A stretch of DNA of 64,000 nucleotides. Origin: an uncultured Lachnospiraceae bacterium (GTDB lineage: Bacteria; Bacillota; Clostridia; Lachnospirales; Lachnospiraceae). The stretch is from contig URQQ01000001.1 of assembly GCA_900549995.1 (NCBI GenBank), forward strand, positions 1 to 64,000. The letters run 5' to 3'. Of the stretch, positions 25,942 to 34,715 are shown one piece after another; the stretch's first letter is position 1; every line of letters begins with the position of its first letter. The translations under genes were made by a program, and so were the position numbers. The notes beneath the pieces were generated by a model that saw only the letters and a program-made list of their open reading frames with translations, was not told the DNA's origin and ran no database searches.

Positions 25942-27340
25942 TTTATTGATTGTAGGGGCAGGACCGGGCGGTTATGTGGCCGCGAGGAAAGCGGCGAAGC
26001 TTGGGATGTCGGTGGCAGTGATTGACAAGAGGGAACTGGGAGGAACGTGCATTAACCGTGGGTGTATTCCCACAAAGGCACTGATCCATGCATCCACACT
26101 TTACAGGGATATGCAGGATTGTGAGAAATTCGGCCTCTCGGCGGAGAAGGTGGGCTTTGACCTTCAGAAAATATATGAGTATAAGGATGCATCTGCCAGA
26201 GCGATGCGTGAGGATCTGGAGAAAGAATTCCGGGAGCTTGGAATTGATTTTATACAGGCACAGGCTGTGCTTCAGGCGGACAGAAGAGTGAGGATCATAA
26301 GGCCGGATGGAAGCAGGGACATTCTGACAGGGAAAAACGTGCTTCTTGCGGCAGGTGCAAAGGCAGATATGATCGACATTCCTGGAATGGAGCTTCCGGG
26401 GGTGATGACGAGCGAGGAACTTCTTACATCCAACGAAAGCCAGTACAAGAAGCTTCTGATTCTTGGCGGAGGAGTGATCGGGCTGGAACTTGCCACGGTG
26501 TTCAACGCACTTGGAACGGAAGTGACAGTGGTGGAGGCAGCAGACCGGCTTCTGCCTGCGATGGATATCGAATTCTCGAATGCACTTGAGAATATCCTGA
26601 ATCACAGGGGAATCCGGATCTGTAAAGAAAGCCTTCTGGAGAGGGTGTCCGAGGAGCCGGACGGATTGTGCTGTCAGTTCGTCTACCGGGGAGTGAATGA
26701 GGCGGTGCATGTGGACGGGGTACTTGTCTCCGTCGGACGAAGCCCGAATACAGAAGGACTTTTTGATCCGGATGTCCACATCAAGATGGAAAAGGGTAAG
26801 ATCATCGTCGATGAGTTTTTTATGACAAGTATTCCGGGAATCTATGCGATCGGGGATGTGATCGGCGGTATTCAGCTGGCTCATGTGGCGTCGGCTGAGG
26901 CGACATACGTGGTAGAGAGGATGAACGGGCTTATGCCTTCCGTCATCTTATCGATGGTTCCAAGCTGTCTGTTTGTATCCATGTCAATCGTACCGAACTG
27001 TCTGTATACAGATCCTGAGATTGCCTCTGTCGGACTGACAGAAGAGGAAGCTGTAAAACGGGGTGTGCCGATCCGCTGCGGAAGATATACGATGAGCGCG
27101 AACGGGCAGTCCATCATTTCCAAGGAAGAAGAAGGGTTTATCAAAGTGATATTTGCGGCAGACAGTGATGTCCTTTTAGGTGCACAGATTATGTGTCCGA
27201 GGGCGACAGACATGATTGGTGAACTTGCGACTGCCATTGCAAATGGACTGACATCCAGCCAGCTGATGTATGCGATGAGAGCACATCCGACGTTTAACGA
27301 AGCAATTTCAAATGCAGTGGAGAACAGCAGAGATGTTTGA
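25925..27340 (+). CDS. lpdA: Dihydrolipoamide dehydrogenase-like flavoprotein
   Basis: The 471-residue class I disulfide oxidoreductase has FAD motif GAGPGGYVAARKAA, redox pair GGTCINRGCIPTKAL, NAD motif GGGVIGLELA, second FAD motif AIGDVIGGIQLAHVASAEA, and the C-terminal active-site HPTFNEAIS. The family moves electrons from dihydrolipoyl groups to NAD in 2-oxoacid dehydrogenase and glycine cleavage complexes. No E1, E2 or lipoyl protein gene is near, so the partner is unknown. ATG 25925 is chosen because GGAGG is 8 bases upstream; other in-frame ATGs at 25919 and 25934 are possible. A short imperfect repeat (MVPSCLFVSMS then IVPNCLYTDPE) adds about 11 residues compared with the family. Confidence 0.9.
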   Translation: MGKMYDLLIVGAGPGGYVAARKAAKLGMSVAVIDKRELGGTCINRGCIPTKALIHASTLYRDMQDCEKFGLSAEKVGFDLQKIYEYKDASARAMREDLEKEFRELGIDFIQAQAVLQADRRVRIIRPDGSRDILTGKNVLLAAGAKADMIDIPGMELPGVMTSEELLTSNESQYKKLLILGGGVIGLELATVFNALGTEVTVVEAADRLLPAMDIEFSNALENILNHRGIRICKESLLERVSEEPDGLCCQFVYRGVNEAVHVDGVLVSVGRSPNTEGLFDPDVHIKMEKGKIIVDEFFMTSIPGIYAIGDVIGGIQLAHVASAEATYVVERMNGLMPSVILSMVPSCLFVSMSIVPNCLYTDPEIASVGLTEEEAVKRGVPIRCGRYTMSANGQSIISKEEEGFIKVIFAADSDVLLGAQIMCPRATDMIGELATAIANGLTSSQLMYAMRAHPTFNEAISNAVENSRDV

Positions 27341-29174
27341 TATACAGGAAGAATTGAAGAAACTCCCGGCTAAGCCGGGGGTTTATCTCATGCATGATGA
27401 TACGGATGAAATCATCTATGTCGGCAAAGCGATCAGCCTCAAAAACCGTGTGAGGCAGTATTTTCAGACGAGCCGGAATAAGGGTGTTAAAATCGAGCAG
27501 ATGGTCACTCATATTGCGAGATTCGAATATATAGTGACGGATTCTGAACTTGAGGCGCTGGTGCTTGAGTGTAATCTGATCAAAGAGCACCGGCCGAAAT
27601 ACAACACGATGCTGATGGACGATAAGACATACCCATTTATTAAAGTTACCGTGAATGAACCATTTCCGCGGATTATGCTGGCGCGGAAAATGGTGAAGGA
27701 TAAGTCAAAATATTTCGGTCCATATACAAGTGCGGGGGCAGTGAAGGATACGATTGAACTGTTGAGGAAACTGTACCAGATCAGGAGCTGTAACCGGAAT
27801 CTTCCAAGAGATATCGGCAAAGAGAGACCCTGCCTGAACTATCATATCAAGCAGTGTGACGCGCCTTGCCAGGGGTATATATCGAAAGAGGAGTACAGAG
27901 AGAAGATCAATGCCGTGATCCGTTTCCTTGGAGGGAGCTATGACGGGCTGATCCGTGAGCTTCAGGAGAAGATGGAGAAAGCGTCGGAAGAGCTTCAGTT
28001 TGAGAAGGCGATCGAGTACCGGGAGTTATTGACCAGTGTGAGAAAAATTGCACAGAAGCAGAAGATTACGAACGCAAGCGGTGAGGACCGGGATATTCTG
28101 GCGGTTGCAAAAGAGGGCACGGATGCCGTGGTTCAGGTATTCTTTATCCGCGGAGGACGGCTCATCGGGAGAGACCACTTTTATCTTCGGATCTCAGGCG
28201 AGGAGACAATGAGCGAGATACTGGACAGCTTCATCAAACAGTTTTATGCGGGGACACCTTATATCCCGGGGGTACTGATGCTTCAGGAAGAAGTGGAGGA
28301 CCAGGAACTTCTGGAAGAGTGGCTGACGAAGAAAAGAGAACACAGGGTGCACATCCGTGTTCCAAAGAAGGGTGAAAAGGAAAAACTTGTCGAATTAGCC
28401 CGAAAAAATGCGGAACTTGTCCTCAGTACAGATAAGGAACGGCTGAAGCGGGAAGAGGGAAGGACGATCGGCGCGGTCAAAGAGATCGAGAAACTGCTTG
28501 GACTTCAGGGAATCCGGAGAATTGAGGCGTTCGATATATCGAATACGAACGGATTTGCGTCTGTTGGGTCAATGATTGTCTATGAGAATGGGAAGCCGAA
28601 GCGTAACGACTACCGCAAGTTTAAAATCAAAGGGGTCCAGGGGGCAGATGACTATGCAAGTATGAATGAAGTGCTGACCAGAAGATTCAGGCATGGGCTT
28701 GGAGAAATTCAGGAAGGGAAAGAAGCCGGAAGCTTTAATGTATTTCCGGATCTGATTATGATGGACGGCGGAAAAGGACAGGTAAATATCGCGCTTCAGG
28801 TGATGGACCGTCTGAACCTTCATATACCGGTCTGTGGGATGGTAAAGGATGACCATCACAGAACGAGAGGACTTTATTACCAGAATGAAGAGATCCCGAT
28901 TGAGAGATCTTCTGAAGGGTTTAAGCTGATTACAAGAATCCAGGACGAGGCGCACCGGTTTGCGATTGAATTCCACAGAAAGCTCAGAAGCCAGGGGCAG
29001 GTGCATTCAATTCTGGACGATATTCCGGGAATCGGCCCGGCCCGCAGGAAGGATCTGATGAGACACTTTGAGAATATAGATGCCCTGAAGGCGGCGGGCG
29101 TGGAAGAGTTAAAAGAACTGCCTTCAATGAATGAAAAATCGGCCAAAGAAGTGTACAGCTTTTTTCATTCGTGA
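27333..29174 (+). CDS. uvrC: Excinuclease ABC subunit C
   Basis: UvrC makes both incisions in nucleotide excision repair with UvrA and UvrB. The 613 residues show the GIY-YIG nuclease at the N-terminus (KPGVYLMHDD, IIYVGKAISLKNRV), four Cys residues of the iron-sulfur region (CNRNLPRD, RPCLNYHIKQCDAPC), the UVR domain (EKASEELQFEKAIEYRELL), the RNase H-like nuclease (IEAFDISNTNG), and tandem helix-hairpin-helix motifs (LDDIPGIGPARRKDLM). ATG 27333 overlaps the end of the lpd-like gene by 8 bases with GGAG upstream. Repair genes ung and uvrC flank lpd, suggesting a loose repair operon. Confidence 0.96.
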   Translation: MFDIQEELKKLPAKPGVYLMHDDTDEIIYVGKAISLKNRVRQYFQTSRNKGVKIEQMVTHIARFEYIVTDSELEALVLECNLIKEHRPKYNTMLMDDKTYPFIKVTVNEPFPRIMLARKMVKDKSKYFGPYTSAGAVKDTIELLRKLYQIRSCNRNLPRDIGKERPCLNYHIKQCDAPCQGYISKEEYREKINAVIRFLGGSYDGLIRELQEKMEKASEELQFEKAIEYRELLTSVRKIAQKQKITNASGEDRDILAVAKEGTDAVVQVFFIRGGRLIGRDHFYLRISGEETMSEILDSFIKQFYAGTPYIPGVLMLQEEVEDQELLEEWLTKKREHRVHIRVPKKGEKEKLVELARKNAELVLSTDKERLKREEGRTIGAVKEIEKLLGLQGIRRIEAFDISNTNGFASVGSMIVYENGKPKRNDYRKFKIKGVQGADDYASMNEVLTRRFRHGLGEIQEGKEAGSFNVFPDLIMMDGGKGQVNIALQVMDRLNLHIPVCGMVKDDHHRTRGLYYQNEEIPIERSSEGFKLITRIQDEAHRFAIEFHRKLRSQGQVHSILDDIPGIGPARRKDLMRHFENIDALKAAGVEELKELPSMNEKSAKEVYSFFHS

Positions 29175-29251
29175 TAAAATAGAAACTATAGATCAGGAGC
29201 CGCCGATAATGAGATGGCCCCTGTCAAGAGGAAAAGAAGAAGGAGAATGAT

Positions 29252-30181
29252 ATGGCGAGTGTAAAATTAAAGACAGTAGTTGAAAAGATGGACCTTAAAA
29301 ATCTTACACCTGAAATTGATATGAACGAAATAGAGATCATAGCACCGGATATTAACCGTCCGGCACTTCAGCTGGCAGGTTTTTTTGATCATTTTGACTC
29401 TGCCAGAGTTCAGGTAATCGGATACGTGGAATACGCATATATACAGACCGTGCCGGAAGAGGACCGGGAAAAATTATATTATGAACTGATGTCATTTGAT
29501 ATTCCGTGCATTATATTCTGCAGAAATCTCGTACCGGACGATGTGTTCCTGAGAATTGCCGTAGAGAAGAAGATTCCGATCTTTATGACGGATATGAAGA
29601 CATCTTCCTTTATGGCCGAGATCATCCGCTGGCTGAATGTGGAACTGGCCCCGTGTATTTCCATCCATGGTGTTCTGGTTGATGTATATGGTGTCGGAGT
29701 TCTGATTATGGGAGAGAGCGGGATCGGCAAGAGTGAGGCGGCTCTGGAACTGATTAAGAGAGGACACCGTCTGGTAACAGATGATGTTGTAGAGATACAC
29801 AAGGTCAGCGATGAGACACTTGTGGGAACGGCACCTGGAATTACAAGGAACTTTATTGAACTGCGCGGGATTGGAATTATCGATGTGAAAGCGCTGTTTG
29901 GTGTACAGAGTGTGAAGGAGACACAGAACATAGATCTGGTCATTACACTGGAAGAATGGAACCGGGAGAAAGAATATGACCGTCTTGGAATGGAGCAGGA
30001 GTACACAGAATTCCTTGGCAATAAGGTGGTATGCCATTCGATCCCGATCAGGCCGGGACGTAATCTGGCAATCATCGTGGAATCTGCATCTGTCAATTAC
30101 AGACAGAAACAGATGGGGTACAATGCGGCAGAAGAATTGTACCGCCGTGTACAGGAGAACCTTGCAGGGGGCAAGAAATAA
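29252..30181 (+). CDS. hprK: HPr kinase/phosphorylase
   Basis: HprK phosphorylates HPr on its regulatory serine when glycolytic intermediates are high, driving CcpA-dependent carbon catabolite control, and reverses this under phosphate. The 309-residue product has the P-loop GESGIGKSEAALELIKRGHRL region near residue 153, the VTDDVVE segment, and the signature ELRGIGIIDVKALFGV. AAGGAG lies 7 bases before the ATG. It sits directly before glucokinase, a natural pairing for sugar sensing and entry into glycolysis. Confidence 0.96.
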   Translation: MASVKLKTVVEKMDLKNLTPEIDMNEIEIIAPDINRPALQLAGFFDHFDSARVQVIGYVEYAYIQTVPEEDREKLYYELMSFDIPCIIFCRNLVPDDVFLRIAVEKKIPIFMTDMKTSSFMAEIIRWLNVELAPCISIHGVLVDVYGVGVLIMGESGIGKSEAALELIKRGHRLVTDDVVEIHKVSDETLVGTAPGITRNFIELRGIGIIDVKALFGVQSVKETQNIDLVITLEEWNREKEYDRLGMEQEYTEFLGNKVVCHSIPIRPGRNLAIIVESASVNYRQKQMGYNAAEELYRRVQENLAGGKK

Positions 30182-30210
30182 CAGATCAAAAGGACAGGAG
30201 AAGAAAGGCT

Positions 30211-31143
30211 ATGAGTTATTGTTTTGGAATTGATATCGGAGGAACTACGGTAAAACTTGGACTGTTCGATGTAGATGGAACGATTGTGGACAAGTGGGAG
30301 ATTGTCACCCATACAGAGAATGAGGGCGAAGCGATTCTTCCGGATGTTGCAGCGGCTGTCAACGCGAAAATGACAGAAAAAGGGATTGAAAAAGAACAGG
30401 TCATCGGAATCGGAGTAGGTGTACCGGCTCCGGTATCAGAAGACGGAATTGTCAATGGAACAGCGAACCTTGGTTGGACTTACAAGGAAGTGAAGCGCGA
30501 ACTGGAAGAGTCGACAGGACTCCAGGTGAAAGTTGAGAACGATGCCAATGTGGCAGCTCTTGGAGAAATGTGGAAAGGCGGCGGACGCGGCCATAAAGAT
30601 ATGATCATGGTTACGCTTGGAACCGGTGTCGGCGGCGGCGTTATCGTCCGGGGACATATTTTAAGCGGCGCGCATGGTGCCGGCGGAGAGATCGGACATC
30701 TCTGTGTGAACTATGAGGAGACAGATTCCTGCGGATGCGGAAATCATGGATGCCTCGAGCAGTATGCATCGGCAACCGGAATCGTGCGTCTTGCGAAGAA
30801 AAAGCTTGCTTCATGGCAAGGAGAGACACTGCTTGAACCTGAGAATGTCAGTGCGAAGAGTGTGTTTGATGCGGTGAAAGAGGGCGATCAGGCAGCGTCA
30901 GAAGTTGCGGAAGAATTTGGCGAGTATCTTGGACATGCGTTGGCCAACCTTGCAGTAGTGACAGATCCTTCGGCAATTGTCATTGGAGGCGGAGTGTCAA
31001 AAGCAGGAGAAATTCTTTTGAAGTTTATTGAGAAACCGTTCATGGACCGTGCTTTTTTTGCCAATAAGAAGGTGATATTTGCGCTTGCAGAGCTGGGAAA
31101 TGATGCCGGTATCTGCGGAGCGGCGAAACTTGTCCTTGACTAA
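30211..31143 (+). CDS. glcK: ROK-family glucokinase
   Basis: The enzyme phosphorylates glucose to glucose 6-phosphate. The 310-residue ROK protein has FGIDIGGTTVKLGLFD at the N-terminus, VENDANVAALGE with the catalytic Asp, GTGVGGGVI, and the zinc site GHLCVNYEETDSCGCGNHGC followed by LEQYAS. There is no N-terminal winged helix, so it is a kinase rather than a ROK repressor. AGGAGAAGAAAGG precedes the ATG. It is last in the run from block B and ends 16 bases before a strong terminator. Confidence 0.93.
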   Translation: MSYCFGIDIGGTTVKLGLFDVDGTIVDKWEIVTHTENEGEAILPDVAAAVNAKMTEKGIEKEQVIGIGVGVPAPVSEDGIVNGTANLGWTYKEVKRELEESTGLQVKVENDANVAALGEMWKGGGRGHKDMIMVTLGTGVGGGVIVRGHILSGAHGAGGEIGHLCVNYEETDSCGCGNHGCLEQYASATGIVRLAKKKLASWQGETLLEPENVSAKSVFDAVKEGDQAASEVAEEFGEYLGHALANLAVVTDPSAIVIGGGVSKAGEILLKFIEKPFMDRAFFANKKVIFALAELGNDAGICGAAKLVLD

Positions 31144-31159
31144 AATAGAAAATACAAAA

Positions 31160-31204
31160 AAAGATCTGTACGAAGCTGTTTGAAAGCTGTACAGATCTTT
31201 TTTT
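31160..31204. terminator. Bidirectional terminator between glcK and the PBP gene
   Basis: The arms AAAGATCTGTAC (31160-31171) and GTACAGATCTTT (31189-31200) are perfect complements, with A and T tracts outside. It serves both convergent genes. Confidence 0.88.
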
Positions 31205-31217
31205 GTTCATTGTGATT

Positions 31218-33803
31218 CTATTCCGCAGGAGGTGCTTCCTCGCCGCCTTCTGCCGGTGCTTCAGGCGCCTCTTCGCCGCCTTCCGGAGGTGTTTCTTCCG
31301 GCGGTGCTACTGAGACTCCGCCGTCTTCTGCCGGCGGCTGTTCCTCTGGCGGAGTTTCCGTACCGCCTTCCGGTGGAGTTGTTGTCTCACCGGTATTTTC
31401 GGTTGAGTTTTCACTGTCAGATGAATCATCTTCATCATCGGAGTAGGACTTGGAAGATCCGCCCCAATGGTTGCCGGAACATACTTCTGTAGGAGCTGTG
31501 CCAGGTGCGAAATACTCCTGGTAACTTGGGCATACACCGGAGATGGCAAGCTTGCCTGTCTGGGTGCAGATCCATTTCTGCTCGATCGTATCCGGCATTG
31601 TGAAATCTTTATATTCCAGATTTTCATGGATACGTTCCATAATATTACGCCACAGGTAAAGATGGAAAGATGTATTGCTGAGTCTGGTGTTATCATCATA
31701 TCCAGACCATACAGAACATGTATAGTATGGTGTGTAAGCAGACAGCCATATATCTACGTCATCACTTGTCGTACCTGTTTTTCCGGATACCGGCATATTG
31801 GAAAGCTGAGCTTTTGTACCGGTTCCCTGAGTCATAACATCCATCATGGCATTGGTCAGCAGCGCAGCGGTTGTATCTTTGACTGCGACGTGGCTTTCAC
31901 CAGGATTTTCGATCAATACGTTGCCGTCATGATCCAGAATTTTTGTGTAATAAACAGGTGTATTGTAGACACCGTTATTCGCCAGTGCGGCGTAAGCGGC
32001 AGTCATTTCCTGATTGTAGACACCTTTTGTGATACCGCCCAATGCCAGCGGCTGCTGGGCATCATAGAAAATCTGTCCGTTGATTTCTGCACCATTTACA
32101 AGTGTCGTGAAACCAAAGTTATTCGTCAGATAATCATATCCGAGCTGCGGCGTGATCTCTGTCAGCATTTTTACGGCACAGATGTTCATGGACTGCTCGA
32201 TGGCCTTGCGCATCGTCACATTGCCTTTGTAAGAGTCACCCCACCAGTTGCGGACCGGAGTTCCGTCATCGTAGCTGAATGGTTCGTCTTTAATGACAGT
32301 TGCAAGTGTTTTTCCCGCACTGTCAAGTGCCGGCGCATAGGTTGACAATACTTTAAAACAGGAGCCAGGCTGCCTCGGTGAGGAAGTTGCCCTGTTCAGG
32401 CTCTGGCTTTCGGATTTCGGACCGCGTCCTCCGACGATTGCCTTTATCTGTCCGGTGTACTGATCCATCACAACGACAGATGCCTGCGGCTGCGGCGCGA
32501 GAGTCACTTTTTCGTCATAGATGTCGCCTTCGCGGGCAAGTGTTGACTTGAACTCATCGACCATTGCCTGTCCCTCTTCCTGGCTGTCAAAAGTCAGGCT
32601 GTCAATGCCATAGGCATTGATCATGTAGGATTTAATACTGTTCTCATCGTAGTTTTCAACTGTACCATCGGATCTCGTGATTGTGAGAAGATAGGACAGT
32701 GTGTATCTGATTCTGGACGGATAGTTGTCCGGGTTATTGACCTCCTCATCAGCGATCTGCTGCATATAGAGATCCTGAGTGGAATAAATCTTCAGTCCGC
32801 CGCTGTAGAGCGCATTGTAAGCCTGCGTCTCGGTATATCCTTTCAGACGCTGAAGATCTGAGAGAACTTCCTTTGAAAGCTCGTCCACGAAATAAGTGTT
32901 CGGCCTTTCGTTGTCGATGGAGCTGTTTACACTCTGGATTCTGTCATATACCGGATCTGCCATCGCTTCGTCATACTGGGCCTGTGTAATATATTTCTGG
33001 TCAAGCATGGCTTTGAGAACTTTTTTACGGCGCCGTGCATTATCATCAGGATTCGTAATCGGATTATATTTGGACGGACTCTGCGTAATTGCGGCGATGA
33101 CTGCATCTTCTGACAATGTGAGTTCAGATACGTCCTTACCGAAATATCTCTTCGCAGCTGTCTGGACCCCAAGGGAATTCTGCCCAAGGTTGATCGTATT
33201 AAGATAACTTTCCATGATCTCATCTTTGCTCATCTGCTTTTCAATTTCGATGGCAAGATACTGTTCCTGGAGTTTACGTTCCAGCCTGTCATAGAATGTT
33301 TTTTCTTCGGTGAAATTCGGGAATACATTGTTCTTGATCAGCTGCTGCGTCAGTGTACTGGCACCCTCCGAGAAGTTACCGGTTGTCAGGCCTACGAACC
33401 CAGCTCTGAGTACACCCTGCAGATCCACACCGTTATGCTTATAGAAACGCTCGTCCTCGATTGCGACAAATGCATGCTGAAGATCTTTCGGAATGTCTTC
33501 GATGGATTTGTTCACACGGTTAGCGCCTGCGGAAACGAATCTTGCAGTCTCAGTTGTTCCGTCTGCGGCATATACAAAAGTAGTATATTTGCTGGGCTGC
33601 ACGTCCTCCGGTGAGATGTCAGGTGAATTGTCGATGATCTTTTTGGCAAAGATACCAACCCCTGCGACACACAGGACTGCAACGAGTAAAATGCATAGAA
33701 GAAAACCTTTAAACAGGCGTACCCCAACACGCTTTTTCTTCATTGTAGATTTAGAGGTGATCTTCTTTTGCTGATCAGAAGCTTTCTTTTTTCCATAATT
33801 CAT
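31218..33803 (-). CDS. Class A penicillin-binding protein (PBP1A type)
   Basis: This bifunctional peptidoglycan synthase has 861 residues: a basic cytoplasmic start, one membrane helix (about 30-52), a glycosyltransferase domain (about 75-260) with EDERFYKHNGVD and GASTLTQQLIKN, and a transpeptidase domain (about 430-720) with SxxK in GSCFKV, SMN, and KTGTT. The last roughly 110 residues are a low-complexity tail: Ser/Asp-rich (SYSDDEDDSSDSE), then repeated Pro/Glu/Gly units such as PPEGGTETPPEEQ, likely an extended segment in the wall. GGAGG is 9 bases before the ATG. It appears to be a single-gene unit. Confidence 0.94.
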   Translation of the reverse strand: MNYGKKKASDQQKKITSKSTMKKKRVGVRLFKGFLLCILLVAVLCVAGVGIFAKKIIDNSPDISPEDVQPSKYTTFVYAADGTTETARFVSAGANRVNKSIEDIPKDLQHAFVAIEDERFYKHNGVDLQGVLRAGFVGLTTGNFSEGASTLTQQLIKNNVFPNFTEEKTFYDRLERKLQEQYLAIEIEKQMSKDEIMESYLNTINLGQNSLGVQTAAKRYFGKDVSELTLSEDAVIAAITQSPSKYNPITNPDDNARRRKKVLKAMLDQKYITQAQYDEAMADPVYDRIQSVNSSIDNERPNTYFVDELSKEVLSDLQRLKGYTETQAYNALYSGGLKIYSTQDLYMQQIADEEVNNPDNYPSRIRYTLSYLLTITRSDGTVENYDENSIKSYMINAYGIDSLTFDSQEEGQAMVDEFKSTLAREGDIYDEKVTLAPQPQASVVVMDQYTGQIKAIVGGRGPKSESQSLNRATSSPRQPGSCFKVLSTYAPALDSAGKTLATVIKDEPFSYDDGTPVRNWWGDSYKGNVTMRKAIEQSMNICAVKMLTEITPQLGYDYLTNNFGFTTLVNGAEINGQIFYDAQQPLALGGITKGVYNQEMTAAYAALANNGVYNTPVYYTKILDHDGNVLIENPGESHVAVKDTTAALLTNAMMDVMTQGTGTKAQLSNMPVSGKTGTTSDDVDIWLSAYTPYYTCSVWSGYDDNTRLSNTSFHLYLWRNIMERIHENLEYKDFTMPDTIEQKWICTQTGKLAISGVCPSYQEYFAPGTAPTEVCSGNHWGGSSKSYSDDEDDSSDSENSTENTGETTTPPEGGTETPPEEQPPAEDGGVSVAPPEETPPEGGEEAPEAPAEGGEEAPPAE

Positions 33804-33908
33804 GAATTATTTGCCTCCTTCATACCAAGTCATTATATCAAATAAGCTATTTGAAATAAAGCGAAATTTGAAAAGTTCATATTTAGCTAGGAAAATATTA
33901 AGAAATTA

Positions 33909-33938
33909 TTGTAGATACCTGTAGTAATTTGCTATACT
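33909..33938 (+). promoter_or_regulatory. Promoter of the YigZ-family gene
   Basis: TTGTAG (33909-33914) and TATACT (33933-33938), 18 bases apart, lie about 66 bases before the chosen start codon. Confidence 0.5.
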
Positions 33939-34004
33939 AAAATATCAAGGTGAAGCTGCATGGGACATATCTGCTTCATTCACTATGTAAAAAGAAGGGA
34001 CAGT

Positions 34005-34655
34005 ATGCAGGAAAATTATAAAACAATTTATAAGGCCGGTACCGGGGAAATCATTGAAAAGAAATCCAGGTTTATCGGTATGGCGGCGAAGGCTGAAAGC
34101 GAGGAGGAAGCACTCGCTTTCATAGAAAATGTGAAGAAAAAGTACTGGGATGCCAGACATCACTGCTATGCGTATGTGATTGGGGAAGACTGCGGCATCC
34201 AGAGGATGAGCGATGACGGAGAACCGGCCAGGACAGCGGGAAAGCCGATTCTTGATGTACTGCAGGGGGAAAAGCTTCATGATACAGTGATTGTCGTCAC
34301 ACGCTATTTCGGGGGAACGCTGCTTGGAACGGGCGGACTTGTCAGGGCATATACACAGGCGGCCAGGGAAGCAGTTGCCTCTAGTGTAATTATTACCAGA
34401 ATTCTCGGCGCTAAACTGTTTATCACCATTGATTATACAGATCATGGAAAAGTGCAGTATCTTCTGATGCAGCGGGGATTTACGATTTTGAATACAGAGT
34501 ATACAGATAAAGTGGCGGTGGAAGTGATGGTTCCCCATAATCAGAAGGAGGAACTCGTAAAAGAACTGACTGAAGGGACGAATGGAAAAGCAGGACTTAC
34601 GTTTACAGAGGAATGTTATTATGCGGCTGTTGACGGCGAGGTCATTGTATTTTAA
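34005..34655 (+). CDS. YigZ/IMPACT family protein
   Basis: The 216-residue product has the two-domain YigZ layout: an IMPACT N-terminal domain (KKSRFIGMAAKAESEEEAL, DARHHCYAYVIG, DDGEPARTAGKP, VVTRYFGGTLLGTGGLVRAY) and a smaller ferredoxin-like domain. The molecular role in bacteria is not settled; a link to translation or stress through GCN1-like domains is suggested for eukaryotic IMPACT. ATG 34005 follows GAAGGGA; an in-frame start at 33960 would add 15 atypical residues. It is a single gene ended by a strong hairpin. Confidence 0.9.
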   Translation: MQENYKTIYKAGTGEIIEKKSRFIGMAAKAESEEEALAFIENVKKKYWDARHHCYAYVIGEDCGIQRMSDDGEPARTAGKPILDVLQGEKLHDTVIVVTRYFGGTLLGTGGLVRAYTQAAREAVASSVIITRILGAKLFITIDYTDHGKVQYLLMQRGFTILNTEYTDKVAVEVMVPHNQKEELVKELTEGTNGKAGLTFTEECYYAAVDGEVIVF

Positions 34656-34671
34656 AACAGATAAGAATGTA

Positions 34672-34715
34672 AAAAAAGATGTTATCCGATGGAAGAACCG
34701 GATAACATCTTTTTT
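34672..34715. terminator. Bidirectional terminator between yigZ and the PrpR-like gene
   Basis: The 17-base arms (34672-34688 and 34699-34715) contain GATGTTATCCG and CGGATAACATC and are perfect complements with a 10-base loop. The stop codon of the minus-strand regulator (34714-34716) overlaps the hairpin end. Confidence 0.9.

Noticed and set aside
25943..26884. Minus-strand frame of 313 codons inside the lpd-like gene
   Set aside because: It is antisense to an enzyme with all family motifs, with no start signal and shadow-like composition.
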